Below, in pieces: positions 1 through 9,772 of a stretch of DNA of 64,000 nucleotides (its first letter is position 1; the number at the start of each line of letters is the position of its first letter). Source of the stretch: Tremella fuciformis (Eukaryota > Basidiomycota > Tremellomycetes > Tremellales > Tremellaceae); the NCBI GenBank assembly GCA_032768795.1, contig CP136490.1, positions 6,386,001 through 6,450,000 on the forward strand. Direction: 5' to 3'. Below the pieces are notes generated by a model. It ran no database searches. It was not told where the DNA came from and saw nothing but the letters and a program-made list of their open reading frames with translations. A program made the position numbers and the translations under genes.

Positions 1-438
1 AGAGTCCTGGCTCCTTCCTTCTCCGCCACCGCCGCCTCCAGTTCCCGTGGAGAAAGCCCCATTTCCGAATCCTGGCGGAGGACCTGTCCTCGATCCCCCG
101 CCTGCGGACAGGCCAGGCGGACCGAGACTCATCTATGAATTGTCTCCGGCTCACTCTCTCGGGAGGAGGACACGGTAGGGGTAATCGAGACGGAAGATGA
201 GTTATTGGAAGTCGACGTCCATCCCGACCAAGCCGTCCGTCGGGTTGATTGGGATATGAAGATGGTCGGAAGCTCAACTCGAGTTTTACCCGAAGATGAA
301 TGCTTCGGGCCGAAAGATTCGATGGGGTCTAACGTGAGAGACAAGCAGGGCAGAAGAGATTTCGTGAACGACAGTGGGACCAACACTCCCGCCGATGTGA
401 GAGTAAGGATGCGAGGACAGAAGAGTGAGAGGGGTTGA
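1..438 (+). CDS. 3' end of an unidentified gene (partial)
   Basis: The first 180 bases read as proline-rich peptide in one frame (six consecutive prolines near base 30). Bases 180-333 read as an acidic peptide in another frame, including LPEDECFGPKDSMGSN, which is followed by a possible GT donor (gtgaga) at 334. This looks like the last exons of a plus-strand gene that begins outside the window, but I could not find a splice that joins the two frames. No family is recognised. It runs toward GRX4, which ends at 612 on the other strand. It could also be non-coding sequence with chance open frames. Confidence 0.3.
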
Positions 439-611
439 AAGGCCAAGTCACACACGAGAAAGCGAGGGACGACGACGTGCTTGGGGGTCGGAGTTTTCGG
501 CGATCCGCCACAAGGGGGATCTTTCATAACATCGCACGACGAATGTGGCACTTTTGTGGCACTTGGCACTGGAACAGAATCTATACATGTTCTTCACACA
601 GGTGTAGGTCA

Positions 612-2923
612 CTAATCGGAATTGTACAGCTCATTCCACTCGCCCGATTCAATCATCTCACGGAAGATGTCCAATCCGCCCACAAGCTCGCCATTCAGTA
701 TGATCTGAGGGAAGGCTACGCAGTCAGCACCATCCGCTTGGGTACCGATTCCACTCACTGGGCCAATCGTTGACCTTCTTAAGACCCTGTCTTACGTCCT
801 CGTCGCTGAGAATGTCAAACCAGGCGAACTCGACACCGTTCTCACGTAGCAGGCCGACAGTCTGGCGAGAAAAGCCACATTTAGGCGCAGTCGGGTTTCC
901 CTTCATGAACAGAACCACCTTGTGCTTGTTCATCAACTCGTGACAACGGGCTCGGATCTCTTCCTCGGTGCGGGGACGAGGAGCTGCGGGGGCTGCGGGC
1001 GGTTGCGGAGTGGCATCAGAAGTAGCCAGGGGCGCGGAGGGAGTGGAAGGGGCACCAGAGTATTGAGCGAGAAGGGAGCGGAGAAGAGCAGCATCGGCTC
1101 CAGAATGCCGTGCCAGAAGAGTGTGACCCTGCGGACGGAAACAAATGGGTATCAATGGTATAGTTGCACAACAGTCGAGAGTCCCATGGATCAGCGAGAT
1201 GAGGAGGTTGGGGACGCCGGACGCGATCCGCGATCGGTGTTGATGTCGTTGTCATCCAAACCATTGTCATTTTCGTCATCGTTGACATCGTCGGCGGAAT
1301 CCATCAAGCCAAATACACGTGACAGACCAGAGCCGCGTCGGTTCCCCATCAACACATGCCGGTAGCGAGGATGGCCAGAGAAAGCCAGAGACATTGGACC
1401 AGGTTTGCCAGAAGGAGGTGAGGGGTTGAGATTCAGGTTGACGAATGGCGACGCGATGGAATGTTGCGCCGCGTCGTTTGGATTACGGTTGGGCGGCAAT
1501 TCAAGCAGTTGCGCAGAGGGCATGATGAATTGAGGCGAGTGCGGGATGTTGTGAAGGTGATCGAGGTTGTCCAAGGGAGACGGTTTGCCCGAGACCGGGG
1601 TGTTATTGTCAGAAGACGAGGAGGTTTCAGACCCGTGGGAAGGGGAAGGGATTTTGATGTGAAGCGACGATGGAGGGGCAGATTTCATCTTACCCATCAA
1701 CGCGATTTCAGAAGGAGGCAAATCCATGGGCGAAGGCGGCGCAAGAGCGGCAAGAGCGGGCGGACCATTCCAGTTGGGCGTACGAAGTTGAAATGATGAA
1801 GCAAGCGAAGAGCCACTCGACATTGTCGAAGTCGGTGAATTGGTAAGGAAGGCCAGTGGTGTACGGGGAGTCGCACGATTGGGCGTATGAGGAGAGCCAA
1901 ATTTCCGCGCATAGGGTGATGCAGGCAGTGATGGCCGACGAGGCGCAGTGACGATGTGATTTGGGATAGGTCGAGATGACGGATTGAGAGGGGAACTCGA
2001 ATGAGGGTTTAGACGGGGACGAGGGCCAAGCGGTGATGCAGGCGAAGGAGAAGAGTCGGAGGTCGGTTCCATGTTGGGAGGAAAAGAGTTGATACGTATA
2101 ACGATATCAGCGTTCGTCCTGTAGCAGTACGGCGGTCAAAATGCTGCCTCAGAGCAGGGGATCATAGCCAGAGCTACGGTGCCAGAGAGGTAGATGATTT
2201 GACAGGGGAGGGGTATTTCATCGCCACCAGGGACTTATATATCTCTTGGGGCAGATGAGAGACCTCTGCGAATGCCAGAAACGCATTACGAATGCGTGAA
2301 AGGTAGAGCGACGACGGCGGAGCAGGCAGCATCGCGACGCGTATGACCTCCTGTCGTGCGCGAGGCCGCCATCTCCCAGGAGGTGAGAGGCAAGGGTGAT
2401 GGTATCAGAGCAGAGGCAAGTAGAGTCTCGACGAGGAGGCCATGGAGGGAGTGTGGGTGAAAGGATATCCTCCGTTCATTCCTCACACGTTTCAACGACA
2501 AGGCGAGTATGGGAAGGCCAGTGGCGAGTCACTAGGTGGGGAAGGGGGAAATTGGGGAAGCATGTCGGCCGTAGTCGGCCCGGAGACCGTGACCGCAAGA
2601 GAACCGGGCTCACGCGAAGGAGGAGGAAGGAAGGAACCGCTTCGATGTCGAATGATTCGGAAATGTCTGCAAGAGATTCTGCTTCTATCTGCTCGGGTGT
2701 CAGAGGTGTTCGGCTGCCTGAAATTTCGCGCTTTGGGACTGACGCTCAGGAAAAGAACCGATGGGAATTTTGCCGCTTCCTCCTCTACCACCTTGTTGAA
2801 GGCGGCGCATGGTTCTGCCCAAGGCGCCCAGAAGGAGAGGCAAGAGACCTTGTTGAGGTCGGCTGAAAGGATATCTTTGAAGTGTTCGGGCGACTCGACG
2901 TTGTAATAATTGCTTGGTGACAT
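612..2923 (-). CDS. GRX4: Monothiol CGFS glutaredoxin with thioredoxin-like domain (Grx3/Grx4 type)
   Basis: Cytosolic/nuclear iron-sulfur glutaredoxin that, in fungi, passes iron status to transcription regulators. The model has four exons (2923-2744, 2688-2614, 1128-759, 715-612) and gives 242 residues. Residues 1-85 are the thioredoxin-like domain with FWAPWAEPC in place of the usual CGPC centre. A Pro/Ala linker follows, then the glutaredoxin domain with FMKGNPTAPKCGFS and, in the last exon, FPQIILNGELVGGLDIF. All junctions keep frame and length matches the family. The odd point is intron 2 (2613-1129), 1485 nt against about 50 nt elsewhere; it encloses a complete reading frame on the same strand. 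A 688-bp repeat begins 62 bp upstream of the start codon. Confidence 0.93.
1191..2072 (-). CDS. Nested gene inside a GRX4 intron: Ser/Pro-rich protein of unknown function
   Basis: A single-exon frame of 293 residues with start and stop, lying wholly inside GRX4 intron 2 and on the same strand. The protein is rich in Ser, Pro and Asn with many SP/TP sites, for example RRPSLPASPYARKFGSP near residue 50, and has an acidic Asp/Asn-rich tail after VFGLMDSADD. No signal peptide or membrane segment is seen. About 540 nt of leader separates the GRX4 donor from this start, with a TATA-like motif at 2235-2242; the stop lies 62 nt before the GRX4 acceptor. Length and composition make a chance frame unlikely. 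SP/TP density would suit a kinase-regulated disordered protein, but that is inference; no family is recognised. Confidence 0.7.
   Translation of the reverse strand: MEPTSDSSPSPASPLGPRPRLNPHSSSPLNPSSRPIPNHIVTAPRRPSLPASPYARKFGSPHTPNRATPRTPLAFLTNSPTSTMSSGSSLASSFQLRTPNWNGPPALAALAPPSPMDLPPSEIALMGKMKSAPPSSLHIKIPSPSHGSETSSSSDNNTPVSGKPSPLDNLDHLHNIPHSPQFIMPSAQLLELPPNRNPNDAAQHSIASPFVNLNLNPSPPSGKPGPMSLAFSGHPRYRHVLMGNRRGSGLSRVFGLMDSADDVNDDENDNGLDDNDINTDRGSRPASPTSSSR
2235..2242 (-). promoter_or_regulatory. TATA-like box for the nested gene
   Basis: On the minus strand the sequence reads TATATAAG, about 165 bp upstream of the nested start at 2072. It sits inside GRX4 intron 2, so it would give the nested gene its own promoter. 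Based on sequence alone. Confidence 0.4.
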
Positions 2924-2984
2924 GTTGAGGAGCTCGGATCCGCTGCGTGGACGATGTCGCCGATACGTTGGTAGAAGAAGAAGA

Positions 2985-3672
2985 AACTAGGTAGATCGTG
3001 CAGGAAAGTGCGCGATAGGGCGTAGCTCGTTATTTCAATTCTTTTTTAGCTCTGAATTTCTAATCAGGTATTCAAGTTATTGGTTCTCAGGCAATTTGGA
3101 AAACCTAATGCAATTCCTTGTTCTTTGGTTCCGTTAGACATGGGGGGGTGGGACACCCCCCCAAGACCCCCCCTTGCGCCTAGCGGCGCAGCCATCGCAG
3201 CCCTTACGGGTCAAGCATCCGGCAAAGCCGGATGTACTGTAGAACATTGATTAGTTGCAAGCTAAAGCACTTCATCAAGAGATGCGCAAGTGCTTGTTGG
3301 GCATGCTAGGCTGATCAGATGATCATAGGCATGCCAAGCTGGTCACAGGGGCTATGTCACAGCTGCCACCTGGCAAGCCTATTGCAGTCTTGTCAGACTT
3401 GCGCTATTGTAACCATTTTGGTGCAATGATAGGGCAGGGTATGGCAGTAGCTATGTAGGCGATTGGTTCTGCTACAGAGATCATTCCATGCATCAGCCTC
3501 ATGCATAGATCTTTATTCTCTGATGAAAGGCAATTTGGCAAGGACACAATGCATATTAGGATTGTGCTGATGAAATCAGAATGGCCGGAATTTTCTTATT
3601 TAATTCCCCCATTTACCGTTTTCGTTCCAGGGACACCCGCAGAAATTCGCCCCGTAAGAGCTACGCTGATGA
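2985..3672 (+). repeat. 688-bp dispersed repeat, copy 1
   Basis: This block recurs at 9773-10460 in the same orientation, with a constant offset of 6788 at both ends and no difference that I could see by eye. It is more AT-rich than its surroundings. A 9-bp inverted pair, gcgtagctc, lies near the ends (3020-3028 and 3658-3666). Inside are several hairpins (catccgg...ccggatg at 3216-3234) and G/C-tract palindromes near 3150. No transposase frame is present and I found no clear target-site duplication. It resembles a short non-autonomous element. It ends about 310 bp before the eRF1 start and begins 62 bp upstream of GRX4. Confidence 0.95.
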
Positions 3673-3984
3673 ATGAGAATCAAGAGTGGATTTGTCAGTC
3701 CTACGGTTGACGTGCTCTGCTGTGGTCGGCTTGTTCGGATCCGAAAAACAGCTCCCCTCAGTCGCCACACGGACACTGACCGAGTTTCCCCGAAACAGAG
3801 CTTTGTTCTTGGTCTCTGTCTGTTGCATCTATATCTTCTCTCGTTCAAAAGGCTTTGCTCGACGGAGAGCATACAGCAGAAAAGGACTCAGCAGTCCCAG
3901 AAGGCTTCAAGAAGTCATTCAGCAACCCATTCGAGCTCGTGTCCAGGTCAGAATATCAGTGCATAGTAGCCCCTTCAGAGCATT

Positions 3985-5524
3985 ATGTCCACCAGCGAGG
4001 TCAGTTGCCCTGATCTCAAGGCGATGGCAGGCTGACCCTCTCAGACCGATCAGGCCATCGAGGTATGGCGATACAGGAAGCTTCTTGGCATGTTGGCGGC
4101 CTCGCGAGGCGCTGGTACCTCATGTATCACCCTCATTCTGCCGCCACGTTGGTCTTCATACCGCTTACAGTTGATGTTGCTCACCCCCAAGGCTCTCAGA
4201 TCTCCCAGGCGAGCAACATGTTGACCGCCGAATATGGTACAGCCTCTAATATCAAGTCGCGAGTCAATCGGTGAGCTTTTCTCCTCTGTCCGATATTTGC
4301 GATCGACTGAGCTGTAGACTTTCTGTTCTCTCGGCTATCACCTCGACTCAACAAAAGCTCAAGCTGTACAACCGTGTCCCGGACAACGGATTGTGCGTGT
4401 TCGTTGGCACAGTTCTGAACGAGGAAGGCAAAGAGAAGAAGATCTCATTCGCTCTCGAACCATTCAAACCTATCAACACCTCGTTGTACATGTGCGACTC
4501 ACGGTTCCACGTGGAGGCGTTGGAGGAGCTGCTGGAGACCGACTCAAAGTGGGGTTTCATCATTATCGACGGAAACGGCTCCTTGTTCGGTACGCTGTCG
4601 GGCAATACGCGTGAGGTGGTTCACAAATTCACCGTCGATCTACCGAAGAAGCACGGTCGTGGTGGACAGTCCGCTTTGCGTTTCTCCCGTCTGCGAGAGG
4701 AAGCCAGGCGAAACTATGTCCGAAAAGTCGCCGAGCTCGCCGTTCAGCATTTCATCACTGCTGACAAGGTCAACGTCGCCGGCTTGGTACTCGCAGGTTC
4801 CGCCGAACTCAAGACCGATCTCAGTGGCAGTGACCTGTTCGACCCTCGTTTGCTAGCGAAGGTCGTGAAAGTCGTCGACGTCAGTTATGGCGGCGAGAAC
4901 GGTTTCAACCAGGCCATCGAGCTTGCGGCAGACTCTTTGGCCAATGTCAAATTCGTCCAGGAGAAACGACTGATCCAGAAGTACTTTGACGAGATTGCCA
5001 CCGACACTGGCAAGTACTGCTTCGGTATTGTGGACACCTTGAAGGCACTTGATATGGGGGCTGTGGAGACATTGATTGTATGGGAGAACTTGGACACTAC
5101 TCGCAACACACTACGCAATGCTGCTGGAGGTCAGTTTCCAGCCCAATTTGGCCTTCCCAGCTAATATCGCAGAGGAAGTCATCGTCTATTCCTCGCCCTC
5201 GGACAAGGATCGTGAAAAGTTCATCGACAAGGCCACGGGGACTGAGATGGAGATGGCTGCCGAGCCGCAGCCGCTGCTGGAATGGTTCGCCGAGAAGTAC
5301 AAGGACTTCGGAGCTACACTGGAATTTGTCACCAACAAGTCTCAGGAGGGCAGTCAGTTCGTCAAAGGCTTTGGTGGAATCGGTGGTATCCTGCGGTACA
5401 AGGTTGCTTTTGAAGACCTGGGCGATCTGGAAGACGGCGATGACGAGTTCTACGGCTCGGATGAGGACAGCGGTAAGTCGGACGTGTCGTACATACCAAG
5501 CGACTAATGGGCGCAGACATCTGA
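3985..5524 (+). CDS. SUP45: Eukaryotic peptide chain release factor 1 (eRF1)
   Basis: Recognises all three stop codons in the ribosomal A site and triggers peptide release together with eRF3. Family sequence is unmistakable: [14 protein letters not shown] (the stop-codon decoding region that includes the NIKS motif), [20 protein letters not shown] (containing the GGQ hydrolysis motif) and [18 protein letters not shown]. The first exon codes only for MSTSE (3985-3999). Further introns lie near 4135, 4271-4309, 5119 and 5473-5516. After the last one, eight bases finish the protein as an acidic tail, ...EDSDI. The first 44-nt intron starts GTCAGT. Full length for the family. Confidence 0.97.
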
Positions 5525-5950
5525 CGGTGTTCATCGGGCATGATGCCCCCGCTTGTGCCGGTTGTGCGAGCAAGCGGGGATGGCGGGTCGAGCGGCGCTG
5601 TGAAGAGGGAAGACACGCTTGCGAATGACGACATGATCTTTACGAATCATTCTGTGCATAGCGCGCTGTGGGACAAGAAGATGGGTGAGAGGAAGGGGAA
5701 AGGGCTCGGCCCAACGTCCGCGGGTCATTATGGCCTCAACAAGGAACCGCTTGTGGGGGTCACAGGGCATGGCTTGCTGCCGCGTAGTCGCGTGCGGCTG
5801 CAGTGAGTCGGCTTGGGGAACTGCCATATCTGCGCAGCTGAGGATCAAGGTGATTACGTCTATTCACCATGGCAGAATCAGGCGTTTCCAACATGCATTA
5901 CCCTGTCCGCAAATTACAATCGCCGATACTTGATGCTTCAGCTCACAAGC
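5525..5950. other. Intergenic, convergent gene ends
   Basis: Lies between the 3' ends of eRF1 and the minus-strand gene at 5951. I see no conserved frame or structure; presumably both 3' UTRs. Confidence 0.5.
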
Positions 5951-7006
5951 TCACAATGCAGTGGCAGCTGGTTTCGCTTCGTCCACGTAAGCAGGCACTT
6001 TGACGACGCTGACCACCCCAGCCCGTTCAAATTGGAATCTCAATCTCAAGTGGTCGTAGCCGATAGTCGAACTGGAATGCCTCTTGGCGAAATGTCTAGC
6101 GGCACGATGGACCTCATCGGTCGACATGGAAAGGCGCGAAAGCTTGCTTGGACCTGGCGGTCCATTCGCATTCTCGATTTTATGCTTGACGGCCTGACTG
6201 GCGATGATCGTGGGCGCATCTGCGGCATGCGAGTACAACACCGGCATCTGCCGTTTCCGAGGCTGTACCGCCATCGCGGTCGTCATGCGCCTCGATCGTG
6301 GCGGTACTGACGCATCGTCTTCCCGCTGTATCTGCCGGGCGCGACCATAGCTCGTTTCGGCGCGACACGGCTCGGAGAGAGGAAAGATGCTCGAGCTATT
6401 CTCTGCGCAAGCCAGCCAGTACGTCGGTTCGCCATGTACAGCTGAGAAGGGTTCTTCGGCACTTCGATCCGGTCGAAGAGGGATACCCTCTTTCTTCAGG
6501 TCGGCCAGGGTCGGTGGTCCGTCGAAGTCGGGTTTTTGTAACCTTTTGCGCGGCAGGGTGTTGAAGGGTTGCACAGGGGTGAGGAGATACATGGGCACAT
6601 CACCTTTGGGCATAGGCGGTGGGATGGGCGGGATGCGGAGCAGGGAGCGAAATTTGCGGCGCGGAGAGGATCTACTTGAGGATGCTGTGGGCGTAGGGTC
6701 TGCCGAGAATGTGGGCGAGCTGTCAGAAGTTCTGTTTGGCCCAGGTGGAGGTTTGAGTGAGGGGCGACGACGGCTGAGCTCGACATATGGTAATGCGCGT
6801 CTAGTAGGTGTCCCAAGTGTATGCTTGAGTTTCGTCGCATTGAGTATTGGAAGGAGACTGCTGCTACTCGCCGGTGTCGGTGCCGTTGTCAACTTTGTGG
6901 TGTTGTCATCGAAGGAGATTGCCTGGCTGGAGTGGACGCGTATTGGTGTCGGTAGTCCAGGAACCATCACCAGGCCGGCGATCGCGCTCGCGACGACCGA
7001 GGTCAT
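5951..7006 (-). CDS. Hypothetical protein, basic and Ser/Pro-rich
   Basis: An uninterrupted frame of 351 residues. The N-terminal half is rich in Ser, Thr and Pro. The middle carries a basic, proline-rich patch (RIPPIPPPMPKGDVPMYLL) followed by LADLKKEGIPLRP, which looks like a short conserved motif. The C-terminal third is basic (RPRKRQMPV-like stretches). No catalytic domain, signal peptide or membrane helix is evident. The start at 7006 is the first Met in the frame; an upstream exon near 7330-7170 cannot be excluded because that stretch is also open and ends in a GT. It converges on eRF1 and diverges from YJU2. Function unknown. Confidence 0.6.
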   Translation of the reverse strand: MTSVVASAIAGLVMVPGLPTPIRVHSSQAISFDDNTTKLTTAPTPASSSSLLPILNATKLKHTLGTPTRRALPYVELSRRRPSLKPPPGPNRTSDSSPTFSADPTPTASSSRSSPRRKFRSLLRIPPIPPPMPKGDVPMYLLTPVQPFNTLPRKRLQKPDFDGPPTLADLKKEGIPLRPDRSAEEPFSAVHGEPTYWLACAENSSSIFPLSEPCRAETSYGRARQIQREDDASVPPRSRRMTTAMAVQPRKRQMPVLYSHAADAPTIIASQAVKHKIENANGPPGPSKLSRLSMSTDEVHRAARHFAKRHSSSTIGYDHLRLRFQFERAGVVSVVKVPAYVDEAKPAATAL

Positions 7007-7509
7007 TTGTTTTGATGTCTCCTTTGCGAGTCAGCATTCTATATATGTTCTTGGCCCGGGACAGAGCGTTGTGAGTCGAAGAGTCTGGGTTTTGGGGAGA
7101 TTTGGAAAAGTATGTGACGACACGTCCAGAAGACGTGGATGTCGTGACAGGCCCTGAACATACCTTTCCAGTCGCTGTGGCGCGTGCGTATGGCTCGTTC
7201 GGTCGGCGGGGCTTGGCCCGAGCGTCGGCGATGGTGATGAGCGTGATAGATCCGATGCAATAGATGCTGAAGAGGTTGGAAGAAGACAGAGAAAAGAAAG
7301 ACAGAAACATGTCTTGCATGCATTGCATGTCCTGGGTGGCAAGTGCGGCGATCGCCGCGCGTCTCGTGCTTCGTTCGCCACCTGAGAGTACGCCTTTCTA
7401 TTCTGGATTTACCTCTCACCGCTCAAAGCGGTCTTTGAGGCGACCACTTCTCAGGCCTCAGGCCGCTCTTCTCGGCTGGCGCCTCTATCTTCATCGACTC
7501 AGCGGCGCC
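7007..7509. other. Divergent promoter region
   Basis: Separates the unknown minus-strand gene from YJU2. Several frames are open but none shows family sequence. It probably holds both promoters; a minus-strand 5' exon near 7330-7170 is possible. Confidence 0.4.
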
Positions 7510-8598
7510 ATGTCCGAACGCAAGGTGCTGAACAAGTACTTCCCGCCGGACTTTGATCCAAGCAAGATCAAGCGGCGCAAGGGTATCAACAAGGACCAGC
7601 AGCAGGTCATCCGTCTCATGGCGCCCTTCTCGATGCGATGTAACAGATGTGGCGAGTATATCTACAAGGGCAAGAAGTTCAACGCCAGAAAGGAGACGGC
7701 AGTGGGCGAGGAGTATTATGGGATCAAGATTTTTCGCTTCTACATTGTATGTTCCCTGTTTCTCTGTACTTGGACTGTGCTTACCGGTGAGAAATGTCCC
7801 ATGTGCTCTGCGGAAATCACGTTCAAGACCGACCCCAAGAATGCCGACTACATCTGCGAACACGGCGCCACGCGCAATTTCGAGAACTGGTCAGATGCCA
7901 CCGACAAGCGTCTCCAAGCTCTCCCTGACGCCGCCGCGGACGACGAGTACGACTCGGACGGGAACCCTGTCGAGAGCAAAGTCGAAAAAGACGCGATGGC
8001 CGATCTGGAGAAAGCGCAAGAGGCGAGTCGGCGCGAGATGGAGATGATGGACGAGCTGGCCGATTTGCGGCAGCGCAATGCCCGTATGGAGCTCTCCAAC
8101 GTCAACGCGGATCCGGACGCTCTTCTGGCGGCGCATGCGGAGCGTGAGAGTGCGGCTGAAGAGGCTAGGCGCAAGGCAGAAGAGGACGAAGACGATGCGC
8201 TTGTCCGACAGTACTTCTCCAAAATTAGCGCTGCTCCGGGAGAGCAGGCTCCCGCGAATGGAGATAGGAAGGGCAAAGGCAAGGCGAAGGAAACGAATCC
8301 TGAGGTCGAAGAGGAGGCGGCAGAACGCGATGGTCAAGCGGAGGAAGCAGATGGGTCGGGCAGCGAATCGGATACCGCCCTTCCTGCCGCCCTCACCATC
8401 AAGCGTAGACCGGCGACCGGGGCCGCTGAGCCGACTGTCGCCAGCCTTCTGGCGGCAAAAGGGAAGACACTTGACGGGAACGGGACGACCAATGGTACGG
8501 CATTACCGGGACTTGGCGCGGCTCAGCCGGTTCAGATCAAGCGCAAGAGAGAGGGGATGCAAAAGTTGCTTGGTATCAAGAAGAAGACCAAGGTGTAG
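7510..8598 (+). CDS. YJU2: Pre-mRNA splicing factor, CWC16 family (Yju2/CCDC94)
   Basis: A spliceosome component that acts at the first catalytic step together with the Prp19 complex. The N-terminus [20 protein letters not shown] is the family hallmark. It is followed by [20 protein letters not shown] and, after a 45-nt intron (7747-7791, in frame with its exons), [20 protein letters not shown]. The two CxxC pairs form a zinc site. About 190 residues of conserved domain are followed by a long charged helix rich in Glu/Arg/Ala, then a Lys-rich end ([19 protein letters not shown]), typical of nuclear members. I chose the Met at 7510 because it begins the conserved N-terminus; in-frame upstream sequence lacks family features. 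Confidence 0.95.
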   Translation: MSERKVLNKYFPPDFDPSKIKRRKGINKDQQQVIRLMAPFSMRCNRCGEYIYKGKKFNARKETAVGEEYYGIKIFRFYIVCSLFLCTWTVLTGEKCPMCSAEITFKTDPKNADYICEHGATRNFENWSDATDKRLQALPDAAADDEYDSDGNPVESKVEKDAMADLEKAQEASRREMEMMDELADLRQRNARMELSNVNADPDALLAAHAERESAAEEARRKAEEDEDDALVRQYFSKISAAPGEQAPANGDRKGKGKAKETNPEVEEEAAERDGQAEEADGSGSESDTALPAALTIKRRPATGAAEPTVASLLAAKGKTLDGNGTTNGTALPGLGAAQPVQIKRKREGMQKLLGIKKKTKV

Positions 8599-8667
8599 CA
8601 TATGCATATATGACTAGGGGAACCAATACAAGGGAGAATTGATACAATGTCGATCGAAGACTTGCGG

Positions 8668-9627
8668 TCAGGCGGAGAACTGCTTGGATAGGGACCAGCC
8701 CTGCACAATGCAAGCTAGCAGGGCGTCGACTGCAAAGCCCTTCTTGTCGTAATCTGGTCGAATCAGCAAGCCTCAGTCTTGAGCTGCAGCGCCCATGACT
8801 GACCTTGCAAGACTCCTTCGAGATCCGCGAGTGGGACGACGCGCTTGACAATATGCTCGCCCTGTTGCCGGTCAGCTCGTGCTGCTCGCAGCGATGGATG
8901 ACCATACCGGGTCGAGCTTCTGCTCCGGGTCAGGGTCGTGCTCGCCCAGCTGGATGTTGACGGTAACAAGCTGCATATTGGCGCCAGTCATCCTTTCTAT
9001 CAGCATCTCCTTTTGCGCGATCAGCGAGCAGCTCACCCTGGGTCTTTGACCAATATACTGGATACTCGGTCGACGGAGGCATTGCCCTTTCCCGCTTTCC
9101 CGCTCCCATATCCTGTCTCCTCGTGTAGCTCGCGCAGGGCAGTAGTACTGCTCATCAGTTCTGTTCTCGCGAAAAGCGAGTCGGCGCACGCGGCATCTTC
9201 GCCCTCGTCCACCAAGCCCGCAGGCAATTCTTCCATCCGTCAACTTGGTCTGTCACGAAGTTCACGTTGGTGCCTCACCAACGACTGTCTTGCCTACCGG
9301 TGGGCGGTACTGCTCGATTATAATTGTCGATACGGGCCTGCTAGGATGATGCAGTAGCGCGAGAATATGCACCGCTAGCCGATTCAGCTGAATCTCGTCG
9401 GACCAGAGGAGATCGCACAATCAACATCCCCCTTCCTCGTCGACCGATTCGCCGCCTCCCACACCCTCTGCACTTCAGCTCCCTTCTCATTCCAGCGCAC
9501 AAAAGATCTGACTCGCCTCCTTGCCGTCCTCATCCTTCCATCGTATACGCTCCATCTTCAGCCACTTGGCCTCGGTCTTGAGCTCATCGCTCCCGAGAAT
9601 CTCGGGTCGCTGTTTCGAAGAGGACAT
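8668..9627 (-). CDS. YSA1: ADP-ribose pyrophosphatase, Nudix hydrolase (YSA1/NUDT5 type)
   Basis: Hydrolyses ADP-ribose to AMP and ribose-5-phosphate. The spliced frame has the N-terminal strand KWLKMERIRWKDEDGKE, then RVWEAANRSTRKGDVD, then ILALLHHPSRPVSTIIIEQY. The Nudix box is perfect, GLVDEGEDAATTALRELHEE followed by TGY (GX5EX7REUXEEXGU). The C-terminal exons include EHIVKRVVPLADLEGVLQ and KKGFAVDALLACIVQGW. Reaching this needs a GC-AG intron at 9516-9468 (49 nt); the others are GT-AG. Intron phases after the first are 1, 1, 2, 2, 0, 1 along the gene. The frame stays open upstream to an ATG at 9768, adding 47 basic residues that look like a mitochondrial presequence. It heads the Nudix array that continues from 11184. 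Confidence 0.93.
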
Positions 9628-9772
9628 GCTGCGTGTGGGAGCGATCAAGCTACAAGTCAGGACACGCAGGTGGGGTGAGACGATCCGTGTTGGTCGTGAT
9701 GCCAGATGTGCCGCACGTCCAATGTGCATGCGATGCATGGACGACGATGTCGAGTGTCGAGGGCTCAAAGGG

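Noticed and set aside
2396..2906. Two plus-strand open frames over the 5' part of GRX4 and its long intron
   Set aside because: They overlap the thioredoxin-domain exons on the other strand and have no recognisable protein features.
2985..3672. Interpretation of the 688-bp repeat as a solo LTR of a retrotransposon
   Set aside because: The ends do not start TG and finish CA, there is no clear target duplication, and the near-terminal inverted pair fits a DNA element better; left as unclassified.
9468..9516. Frameshift or sequence error in the N-terminal part of YSA1
   Set aside because: A GC-AG intron of normal length restores the exact family sequence DGKE-RVWEAANR, so no error is needed.
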